Positions 31,325-41,464 of a stretch of DNA of 64,000 nucleotides are shown piece by piece. Made by a program: the position numbers and the translations under genes. Numbering within the stretch: the stretch's first letter is position 1; each line of letters opens with the position of its first letter. The notes under the pieces are model-generated. The model worked only from the letters and a program-made list of their open reading frames with translations, was not told the origin of the DNA and made no database searches. Source of the DNA: Paralithodes platypus (Eukaryota; Arthropoda; Malacostraca; Decapoda; Lithodidae); contig CM064569.1 in NCBI GenBank assembly GCA_032716605.1, positions 11,749,493 to 11,813,492 on the forward strand. The letters are read 5' to 3'.

Positions 31325-32394
31325 TAACAGAATATGTAACTAAATATACAATTCACCAAATAGAGATTATATAAAAATAAAGTGTGACTGCACACAAGGG
31401 GTTAATATACTGTATCAACAGATGGCCCTGGTGTCACTGTAGCCTAGTAAAGCAGTAACCTACTCTTTTTAGTTAAAAAAAAAAATGTATCAGTTAAAGG
31501 TTACTACAAGATCGTGCAAGCAACAACTAAAATTACAGATATATATAGCTACAGTAGGATACTAAATACAATATCTACTAGAGTTAATAAGAACAACAGA
31601 TTGGCTGGCTATAGGCTAGGCTAGGTTTGGATTAGGTTAAAAGCTTGGCAGGTTGGGTTAGGCTAGGTTAGTTTGTACAAATTCTTACAGTTTCTTACAG
31701 TAGATCCTCTGGAAAAAGGCAAACTATGCCTGTGTATCCAGCTCAGTACCAGTACTTGCACTGCTGCGGTCGTTCACGGTTCACGTTCACGGTCGTTCAC
31801 CCTTAGCTTAAAGTAAAATCACTCTGAGGAGAAAAAGTCAAGAATATATCTAGGGGAAAAAGATAAATGAATGCACTTAAATTTACTACAAAATTGGCTG
31901 GAATTTAATATGTATAATCCCCCCCAAAAAGGTTTGTTTACAAAATGGCGTCGGCATTCGTTCCTGTAGGCAGGTTAGTTAGTACACAATATTGTTTATT
32001 AGCAAATTAATATGCAAAGCTTTACTTACATACAAGGCAGATAAATTGATACTTACTACAGTAGGTAATGGGTAAAATTAGGGGCTACGATTTTATATCA
32101 AAATAAGAAGAGAGCGTTTGTTTACAAACAAAACAAAACAAAACAACAGATGGCACTAGTGGCGCCCTGTCCGAGCAGGAGTCTTGTGATAAACACAAAG
32201 TTTATCAGTCAATACACAGCGAAATATCGTGCAGTGTTACTTACTAAGCTACAGGATGGTTAAACGTGCTCTTAACCACCTTTCATGCACAAGAATGAAG
32301 AGGATGAGTAGTTAATACTCAAATTATGATCGATATCTTGAGAGCGTTGACAGAGCGTCTGCAGCGTCTGGCGGTAGCGAGGTACCTGTGTGTC
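31325..32394 (-). other. 5' part of the CR1 element, non-coding
   Basis: No coding frame is seen. By position between the tandem repeats and the resumed LTR this is 5' UTR. It contains AGGCTAGGTTAGG-like repeats near 31610-31670 and a repeated GTTCACGGT motif near 31770. I cannot exclude that a further element is nested here. Confidence 0.55.
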
Positions 32395-32732
32395 CGATGT
32401 GTACCAGGTTTTGTTGAACTTGTACAATCGCAATGGATACGTGGGAAGCCTAGGTTGTTTTTCTGACTGTGTACCTTGTGAGTTTAGCACTGTGTTGCGA
32501 GTGAGGGCTTTTGACTCTGCCACCCAACACTGCTAACTCGTTTTGCTTTGACTTGAAGAGGGTCGCCAGGAGAGAACCAGTACTAGCGATCTGGATCTCT
32601 CAAGAGAGCACCCCGTCAGTTAACGTAATTTGGCCGTACAGTCTTGAGGACCTCGCTAGGCTACGAGCCGCTTGCTCAGCCATTGTTTCCTAGCCCACGA
32701 CATCCCAGCTAGACTTTATTCGCCTAGCAGAC
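32395..32732 (+). repeat. Continuation of the LTR between A and B, cut by deletion
   Basis: Resumes at CGATGTGTACCAGG and follows the family LTR to CGCCTAGCAGAC. It then jumps to internal sequence, where intact LTRs continue with ACCCGATTAGG. Confidence 0.92.
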
Positions 32733-33356
32733 AGAGTTGACGATACCACAGACCGCATCGGGGCTGCCTCATTTATCACGAAGGTAGAACTAGTGAAAGG
32801 ATATTGGCAGGTCCCGTTGCCAGAAAGAGCGAAGAGAAGTGCCAGTCTTGTGATGAACTGGGCAGTTTATCAGTGTCAGGTGTTGTTGTGATGCCGGAAC
32901 ACAAGTTGGATGTGTGGCATGCTAAGGGCACTGATAATGATTTGGCTGATTGTTTGTCATGGGAGGGTTTGTTTGCAAGAGAACCCTCGCCGTTCAGTCA
33001 GTGTGTGTTGAGAGTGGAGTAAAATTGGCTTGCCCCTGTAGTGCAGCCGCCATAAACATATTAAAATGAAAACATTCTATAAAAACTCTTTCTTTAATAG
33101 TTACATTTTTAAGTATGTTATAGCTGAAGTTCTGAGTCGAACCTGTACTTCTCTCAGAAGGCTGGGCTAGTAAAAGCTCGCTCTAGGAGCATAGCAGTAT
33201 GAATTAAGCTATTGTGTTGGGAGGGGTTGTAATTTTTTGATGAGAACTGAGCTTTGCCTTTCTTTGTTGTGAAGTGGTTAGGGATGGCGAGTCTTATCGG
33301 GGTTCTGCTTGTCAGATATGGAGCTCATGGTTGAGCGTCTAATATCTTGGGTGGGG
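32733..33356 (+). pseudogene. Unit B remnant: RT end, RNase H end and 3' UTR only
   Basis: Starts at AGAGTTGACGATACCAC, the position corresponding to 38864 in unit C, and continues through the RT finger remnant VELVKGYWQVPLPERAK-like sequence, the HKLDVWHAKGTDN segment and the 3' UTR to the LTR at 33357. Compared with unit C, 4,416 bp (34448-38863) are missing: the last part of the LTR, gag, protease and the extra block. No complete domain survives. The preserved spacing supports one deletion within a normal array unit. Confidence 0.88.
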
Positions 33357-35130
33357 TGTGACGCCTGCAGCTTAGCAGAACGCCACGTGGGCTCAGCCAC
33401 TCGCTTGGCCACTCGCTAACACTCGCCAGGGCAATGAATTTGGCTACAGTCTATCTACAATGTTATACATTCTTTCTTGTGAATCGTCATGTCACGGGCA
33501 TTATAGAAGTGGTCTTTATTTTCGTCTGTGACAATGCATTATATTTTATATCATCAGTTATAAGTTTAGTGTATAAGACTGAATGATACAGCTAGAGAGT
33601 GTGAGTGAGTAAGTGCAGGAGGCAGAGTGTTGTGCGCGTAGTGTTACCCGTTGTCTCGGTGACGTCATGCCACGGCCGGGCCCTCTGAGTGGCTCCGCTT
33701 TGCCGCCCTCCTGCCGCAGCAGGAGGTAGTCCCCCCGCACTCCTTGCTGCCTTTGTGCCTTCCTTGCTCAGAGCTTGCCTGACCAGCATAACTTCACACC
33801 TCCCTTGCCATCTGTCCCCAACTTCCACCTATAGAACACTTTCTCTCTCTCTCAACTTCTTACCTCTTATTCTTCTAATCTATTTAACATCATAACTCCC
33901 CTTTGGTTCTGCACGATTTCATATATCGGCCATCGCATTATATGCTGAAGCTCTCAGATATTTCATGTTTAGTTAGACATTTTGGAGGGGTTAACATTTT
34001 GTCTGTAGAGGTTCGACACACTCGCGGTGTCTCCCTACCTATTTCTTGGTTGTCTGCTGGGCTATTTAATGCTAGACTGGGGTGAGGCTATTGGTGTTGT
34101 GATTTCCGATGTGTACCAGGTTTTGTTGAACTTGTACAATCGCAACGGATACGTGGGAAGCCTAGGTTGTCTTTCTGACTGTGTACCTTGTGAGTTTAGC
34201 ACTGTGTTGCGAGTGAGGGCTTTTGCCTCTGCCACCCAACACTGTGCTAACTCGTTTTACTTTGACTTGAAGAGGGTCGCCAGGAGAGAACCAGATACTA
34301 GTGATCTGGATCTCTCAAGAGAGCACCCCGTCATTTAACGTAATTTGGCCGTACAGTCTTAAGGACCTCGCTAGGCTACGAGCCGCTTGCTCAGCCATTG
34401 TTTCCTAGCCTACGACATCCCAGCTAGACTTTATTCGCCTAGCAGACACCCGATTAGGATTATAAACCCTTATGTTATGTATGCAGCATTTTTATTCACG
34501 TTGATTGTAAGACTTGGTTGTTGTTGAGTTGCACAACATGAGCAGGCTTTTGCGTTGCCTGAGGAAGTACTTCTTTTGTTGTTGGAGATAATACTATTGA
34601 GCATTTATCGTTATTCCCATTCCAGTTAACACTGTATGTCCCTACACTTGTCATATCTTGTTACTGCTTTATATAACAGTTCAAAATCCGATTCGATCAT
34701 CTTAAGCAGCATCAGACTTTCTTCAGAAGATTCCTGTTCGATCCTTTAGGACTTTCATTCACTTTCTTTAATATAGGAGTGACAGTTTATTATTGTTTAG
34801 AGTAACTTTAATTATACCTTCTTCTTGTTTGCATTAAATCATTCCAGTGATTTAATTAAGCTCTCTATCTTTTTCCTTGTATACATTATTAACATAATTG
34901 TATGTTGTTGTGATCAGGCTGTATCAGAGATCATCAGCCTGTAGTAGTAGTGCATTTATACCGAGTTAGAGGATACCCCGCTATCGCAGATTTAACTCTG
35001 GAGGGTATAGATGTTTTTGTGCGCCGGCATTATAAGTTCGAGGGTTGGATCTAGTGTTACCGTTGTGGCTGTGTGCCTTTCTAGTCCAATGATTAAGGGC
35101 CCTTGTTTTATACGAGTCCCGGTCGTAACA
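33357..35130 (+). repeat. Complete LTR between units B and C (1,774 bp)
   Basis: Runs from TGTGACGCCTGCAG to CCCGGTCGTAACA. The termini are TG...CA, and the outer 7 bp form an imperfect inverted repeat (TGTGACG / CGTAACA). The primer site AATGGCGACC follows immediately. The LTR serves as 3' end of unit B and 5' end of unit C. Confidence 0.93.
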
Positions 35131-35347
35131 AATGGCGACCTTGCTCAGGATTTTGTGAACTTAGAGAAATATTGCAGGAGTGTTGAGGTCATTTGTTTTT
35201 GTTTGAAGGAATATAGTGGACACGGATTTTTTTTTGGCAAGTAGTATAACACTTAAGAGTCTTCAAGCATTTTTGAGTGAATAGTGCTGCATGAGAGTTT
35301 AGGTACTCCATTTTTTTTATAAACGTTGAGAATTTTCGGTGGACACT

Positions 35348-38300
35348 ATGTCGGATGACGGATCAGTGTACTGTGAGGACACAGTATGGGAAGCAGGCTC
35401 TGAGGTGCAGAGGCTGGGTGTGTTAGATGAAATGAGAGTAATAACTTGTGAGGAGGATGCAAGGAAATTTCTGGAAATCCCTATTACTGCTAACCGGGTG
35501 GCGGGGATTGATCGGTATGGTCTCCAGTGTTTGGCCACGGTCATGGGGCATGTTGGCACTAGCAGCATGACGAGAAATGACCTGGTGGCATGTGTGCTGG
35601 GCGGGGTGCGTGGTGCACAGGGTGGAGCGGGTGCTTTGGCACCTTCGGCCAAGCCCCCCCTCCACTCTACTCCCATCGTGCTCTCTAGAACACCGGATTC
35701 GACGTTCCCGCAGGCCGATAGTCACTGGCAGCGTGGTTTGCCCCCGGGTGGATCACAGGGGGGGGTCTCCAATTGTTGCATCTCCTCCTCCTCAAGGTTT
35801 AACTGCAGATATGCTCTTCCAGCTTGAGATGGCTAAGATTCAGCAACGGCAGCTAGAGTTGAGTCTGAGGAGAGAAAGGCCAAACATAAGGCTGAGCTCA
35901 AGCAACAACAGCAGCAACGGGAAGCTGAGCTTCAGATTGAGGCTACGAAGTACTGTGCAGACATAGATCTTGAGAAGTCTAGGGTGGAGTCAACAGGGCA
36001 GCGTCTCGGTTCTGGGAATCGAGGTCTTTATCAGTCTTTATCGCACCTTCTTAAGTTAGTCCCTGTATTTGACGAGTCGGGTGTCACCGAATTTTTCATG
36101 CGTTTTGAGAAGAAGTGCCGGGAGCACCAATGGCCCGAGGTTAAGTGGGCAGCCCTTGTTTCCTTAAGGTTGGTTGTCAAAGGACTCAAGGCATATGATG
36201 CGTTGCCCTTGGAGTCTTGCATCGATTATGAGGTATTGAAGGAAGCTGTTCTGCGGGCGTACGAGTTACAACCAGAGACGTACAGATTGAAGTTCCGGGG
36301 TGTAACGAAGGGTCGTGAGTGCACCTTTCTTGAGCATGACCGGGATCTGTCCGATGCATTTAGAAACTGGCTGCGTTCTGAGAAGGCATCGACGTTTGAG
36401 GAGTTGAAACAGCTGATGCTTCTAGAATTTTTTTTCAAGTGTACGGGCGCCGATCTGACGTTGAATCTTAAAGAAAAAACCCCAAAAACTCTTCAGGAGG
36501 CAGCTGAGATGGCTGACCTTCGGTTATCTTTGATTTGTGGGTGCGGTTCTGCACAGAGAAGTGATGCAGGCAATAAGGAGCGTAACCCTCCCCCTCCCCG
36601 AAACACTGATACACATAATTACACTAAGAACAAGAGCAACGACACCAAAACTGACCATAAACCTAATAGCGTCCTGTTTAAGAATGGTCCGGGCCCTTCC
36701 CCACCTCAAGGGAAGCCCAAGGGGGAGTTAGAGTGTTTTCATTGTCATGAGAAGGGGTATTTTGCAAGAGCCTGTCCAAGCAAGCTACCTAATGCAGATG
36801 TGTCTTTGGCTCGCAACATTGGGGTGTCCCCGAAGTCGTCTGAGTTTGCCCGGGGTATAACGTCAGAGGCTGGGACACAGCCAGTGGAGAAGAATCCGGA
36901 AGGCTCGAACCCTGTCTGCGATGTCTTTTGCGACCATCGAGGGCGTGGCTGCGTGAAGTGGGCTGGTAAGAAGCATGGAGTTGAGCTGTTGCGAGACACG
37001 AGTGCCTCTCAGACTTTGATGAAGAACTTTACTGGTAGACCAATAAACGCGGCACGGGTGGTTGTGGTGCAAGGTATCAATGCTACCAGGTCATACCTGT
37101 TGGTCAGGATGGAACTGGAGGTATATGGTGTAACACGAGAGTTGCATGTTGGAATTGTGGAGAACTTGCCTGTTGGGGGCGTCGACCTCCTTCTCGGCAA
37201 CGACTTTGCGGTGCCTACTTCTGAGGTTTCACCCTTAGTCGTTGCCGAGAAGCCAGCCGACGTGAGTATGGAGGAACAGGAGTGGGTAGAGAAGTGTCAA
37301 GTACAACCTATGGTGTGCGTTGTTACAAGATCTCTTGCATCGAAAGTGTCACAGCCTATTCCTCAGTCTTCAGACCAGCGGAGGAACGGTCGGAAGGAGC
37401 AAGCTAAAGTTGGGAGTTTTGTGAGTTTTGCTCCAGCGGCTCTCCTTAGCGGCCTAGCACTTGACTCAGAGGTGAGCTCCGGAGTGGCCCCAGAACCTGT
37501 CACCCCTAGAGACATGGTTGGGCGTGATGGCACTCCGCGACTTAGTAGTTCCCAGTTGGAGGAGAGTTGTGGGAATGGGGCTATCGAACACGAGGACGGG
37601 GAAACATGTCATGTGAACCTATTGGAGGAGTTTGTGAGGCAACCACCTGACCAGCCTACTGTCCCTGCGTTGGTCTGCAGCGGCCAAGGTGAAGAAGGAG
37701 AGGGGGGCAGTAGGGCACAGGTGGAGGAGAGTTGGGATTGTCATGTCTCGGCGGAGCAGTGGGCGGGGGACACGAATTTGGTAGCTGTGGAAGCGCTAGA
37801 GCACCTGCCTGAGCAACAGTGTGCAGCGTTCCAGCACCAGCTCGGGTCATACCCCATTGGTCGTGCCGAGCACCCGAGCTTTACAACTCAGGCGGTGCAA
37901 GATGTTCCGCGGGCAGGTCACTTGAATGTTGGTAGACCGTTAGCCTCGTTGTTTCGGTGGTTCAAGGTGGGCGACGAGGCTTGGACATGGTTGTCAGGTC
38001 AGGATCGACCCATGGCTGCCAAGGGTGGTGGTCAGAAGGAGGACATTGAGCAGATTGGTGAGGTTGGCTGTGGAGTGGATGTGCTCAGTCGTCGCATAGC
38101 CTCCCAATGCTGCTCTAGTCGAATGCAACAGCCCTACCATAGACCGACTGTATCTGGCCATGTCGCTAAAAGCGGTGATGCTGCGCAGGCAGATGTAGTC
38201 GTAAGGAATGCGGGGGTGCGCATGTACGGTATCGGTGGGGAAGCCATAGCAATAATGAACTATGGGAGTGACTGCACAGGTGGTACTGATTGTCGCTCTC

Positions 38301-38671
38301 ATGACCTGGCTGTTCTAGGGACGAAGGTGGAGAAGGAGGGAGACTACAGGTTAGAAGCTGCAGTCTCGGCTGGGTTGTGGGAGGGCACTAGGCATGTTGT
38401 TCTGCAAGATAAGTTGTTTACTAGGCTGTGGCAGTGCATCCGCATATTTGTTGCTTCTCCAGGCCTGATGTACGGGGTAGAATCCGACATGGAGGCTGGA
38501 GACAGTGCAAGGCTCAGTTTAATTCCCTACCGTATAAATCCTGCTCAACAGCCTGTCGTGAAGACAGAGCTAGACGACATGTGGAAAAAGGGTCTGAGGG
38601 ATAAGGGATATCGTGAGTGGTCGTTGCCAGTGAGTTTGCAACCGGAGTTGAGTGGCAAGACCCGTGTGTAA
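35348..38671 (+). pseudogene. gag: Unit C gag-protease with integrase deleted and an extra in-frame block
   Basis: The ATG at 35348 opens the N-terminal domain. One extra G in the G-run near 35759 and a missing G near 35855 disturb the frame, and an 895-codon frame then runs from 35984 to 38671. Its order is SCAN-like capsid (about 20-180), zinc knuckle (251-264) with Tyr in place of His (KGYFARAC), protease with DTS at 338-340 instead of DTG, linker, GAIEHEDGE joined to TCHVNLLEEF where related element F has about 375 codons of integrase, a Glu/Gly-rich linker, an unrecognised block (about 642-844), then RT fingers up to a TAA that is also present in A and D. It cannot encode integrase, RT activity or an active protease. 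Confidence 0.87.
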
Positions 38672-38863
38672 GGTAATTGCAAGAGTGTGGAAGCATTATC
38701 CCTGACAGACACCTATCCATTGCCCAAGGGTCTGAGGGATAAGGGATATCGTGAGTGGTCGTTGTCAGTGAGTTTGCTACCTGAGTTGAGTGGCAAGATC
38801 CGTGTGTATGGTGATTGCAAGAGTGTGGAAGAATTATTCCTGACAGACGCCTATCCATTACCT
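38588..38863 (+). repeat. Tandem duplication, 138 bp unit, within the RT remnant
   Basis: Copies at 38588-38725 and 38726-38863 start with AAGGGTCTGAGGGATAAGG. The same duplication exists at equivalent positions in units A and D. Element F has a single unduplicated RT segment there. The unit is 46 codons, so the frame is kept, but the first copy carries TAA where the second has TAT. Confidence 0.9.
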
Positions 38864-39476
38864 AGAGTTGACGATACCACAGACCGTATCGGGGCTGCCT
38901 CATTTATCACGAAGGTAGAACTAGTGAAAGGATATTGGCAGGTCCCGTTGCCGGAAAGAGCGAAGAGAAGTGCCAGTCTTGTGATGAACTGGGCAGTTTA
39001 TTAGTGTCAGGTGTTGTTGTGCTGCCGGAACACAAGTTGGATGTGTGGCATGCTAAGGGCACTGATAATGTTTTGGCTGATTGTTTGTCACGGGAGGGTT
39101 TGTTTGCATGAGAACCCTCGCCGTTCAGTCAGTGTGTGTTGAGAGTGGAGTAAAATAGGCTTGCCCCTGTAGTGCAGCCGCCATAAACATATTAAAATGA
39201 AAAAATTCTATAAAAACTCTTTCTTTAATAGTTAAATTTTTAAGTATGTTATAGCTGAAGTTCTGAGTCGAACCTGTACTTCTCTCAGAAGGCTGGGCTA
39301 GTAGAAGCTCGCTCTAGGAGCATAGCAGTATGAATTAAGTTATTGTGTTGGGAGGGGTTGTAATTTTTTGATGATGCCTTTCTTTGTTGCGAAGTGGTTA
39401 GGGATGGCGAGTCTTATCGGGGTTCTGCTTGTCAGATATGCAGCTCATGGTTAAGCGTCTAATATCTTGGGTGGGG
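38864..39476 (+). pseudogene. Unit C RT end, RNase H remnant and 3' UTR
   Basis: Contains the VDDTTDRIGAASFITKVELVKGYWQVPLPERAK-type RT segment up to the first catalytic region. It then passes straight to the RNase H terminus (HKLDVWHAKGTDNVLADCLSR) in another frame, so the RT catalytic box, connection and RNase H core are absent. A TAG near 39001 and a TGA near 39108 are specific to this copy. The 3' UTR lacks a short piece around GAGAACTGAG that the other copies have. Confidence 0.82.
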
Positions 39477-41249
39477 TGTGACGCCTGCAGCTTAGCAAAA
39501 CGCCACGTGGGCTCAGCCACTCGCTTGGCCACTCGCTAACACTCGCCAGGGCAATGAATTTGGCTACAGTCTATCTACAATGTTATACTTTCTTTCTTGT
39601 GAATCGTCATGTCACAGGCAGTATAGAAGTGGTCTTTATTTTAGTCTGTGACAATGCATTATATTTGATATCATCAGTTATAAGTTTAATGTATAAGACT
39701 GAATGATACAGCTAGAGAGTGTGAGTGAGTAAGTGCAGGAGGCAGAGTGTTGTGCGCGTAGTGTTACGCGTTGTCTCGGTGACGTCATGCCATGGCCGGG
39801 CCCTCTGAGTGGCTGGCCGCTTTGCCACCCTCCTGCCGCAGCAGGAGGTAGTCCCCCCGCACTCCTTGCTGCCTTTGTGCCTTCCTTGCTCAGAGCTTGC
39901 CTGACCAGCATAACTTCACACCTCCCTTGCCATCTGTCCCCATCTTCCACCTATAGAACACTTTTTCTCTCTCTCAACTTCTTACCTCTTATTCTTCTAA
40001 TCTATTTAACATCATAACTCCCCTTTGGTTCTGCACGATTTCATATATCGGCCATCGTATTATATGCTGAAGCTCTCAGATATTTCATGTTTAGTTAGAC
40101 ATTTTGGAGGGGTTAACATTTTGTCTGTAGAGGTTCGACACACTCGCGGTGTCTCCCTACCTATTTCTTGGTTGTCTGCTGGGCTATTTAATGCTAGACA
40201 GGGGTGAGACTATTGGTGTTGTGATTTCCGATGTGTACCAGGTTTTGTTGAACATGTACAATCGCAACGGATACGTGGGAAGCCTAGGTTGTCTTTCTGA
40301 CTGTGTACTTTGTGAGTTTAGCACTGTGTTGCGAGTGAGGGCTTTTGCCTCTGCCACCCAACACTGAGCTAACTCGTTTTGCTTTGACTTGAAGAGGGTC
40401 GCCAGGAGAGAACCAGATACTAGCGATCTGGATCTCTCAAGAGAGCACCCCGTCATTTAACGTAATTTGGCCGTACAGTCTTAAGGACCTCGCTAGGCTA
40501 CGAGCCGCTTGCTCAGCCATTGTTTCCTAGCCTACGACATCCCAGCTAGACTTTATTCGCCTAGCAGACACCCGATTAGGATTATAAATTCTTATGTTAT
40601 GTATGCAGCATTTTTATTCACGTTGATTGTAAGCCTTGGTTGTTGTTGAGTTGCACAACCTGAGCAGGCTTTTGCGTTGCCTGAGGAAGTACTTCTTTTG
40701 TTGTTGGAGATAATACTGTTGCGCATTTATCGTTATTCCCGTGCCAGTTAACACTGTATGTCCCTATACTTGTCATATCTTGTTCCTGCTTTATATAACA
40801 GTTCAAAATCCGATTCGATCATCTTAAGCAGCATCAGACTTTCTTCAGAAGATTCCTCTTCGATGCTTTAGGACTTTCATTCACTTTCTTTAATGTAGGA
40901 GTGACAGTTTATTATTGTTTAGAGTAACTTTAATTATACCTTCTTCTTGTTTGCATTAAATCATTCCAGTGATTTAATTAAGCTCTCTATCTTTTTCCTT
41001 GTATACATTATTAACGTAATTGTATGTTGTTGTGATCAGGCTGTATCAGAGATCATCAGCCTGTAGTAGTGCATTTATACCGAGTTAGAGGATACCCCGC
41101 TATCGCAGATTTAACTCTGGAGGGTATAGATGTTTTTGTGCGCCGGCATTATAAGTTCGAGGGTTGGATCTAGTGTTACCGTTGTGGCTGTGTGCCTTTC
41201 TAGTCCAATGATTAAGGGTCCTTGTTTTATACGAGTCCCGGTCGTAACA
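39477..41249 (+). repeat. Complete LTR between units C and D (1,773 bp)
   Basis: TGTGACGCCTGCAG to CCCGGTCGTAACA, followed by the primer site. Only scattered differences from the neighbouring LTRs are visible. A 3 bp GTA repeat unit is missing near 41067. Confidence 0.93.
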
Positions 41250-41464
41250 AATGGCGACCTTGCTCAGGATTTTGTGAACTTAGAGAAATATTGCAGGAGT
41301 GTTGTGGTCATTTGTTTATGTTTGAAGGAATACAGTGGACACAGATTTTTTTTTGGCAAGTAGTATAACACTTAAGAGTCTTCAAGCATTTTTGAGTGAA
41401 TAGTGCTGCATGAGAGTTTAGGTACTCATTTTTTTATAAACGTTGAGAATTTTCGGTGGACACT

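Larger units (their letters stand above)
26762..32394 (-). mobile_element. CR1/L2-group non-LTR retrotransposon, complete-looking, 5,633 bp
   Basis: The boundaries come directly from the interrupted LTR. From right to left it has a 5' UTR of about 1.4 kb, ORF1 (zinc finger, coiled coil, SGNH esterase), a 26 bp gap, ORF2 (APE endonuclease, RT), a 3' UTR of about 230 bp, and a short repeated TTGTACTCC tail at the 3' terminus, as CR1-type elements end in short repeats. No target-site duplication longer than one base is visible. Only a handful of small lesions interrupt the ORFs. Confidence 0.9.
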
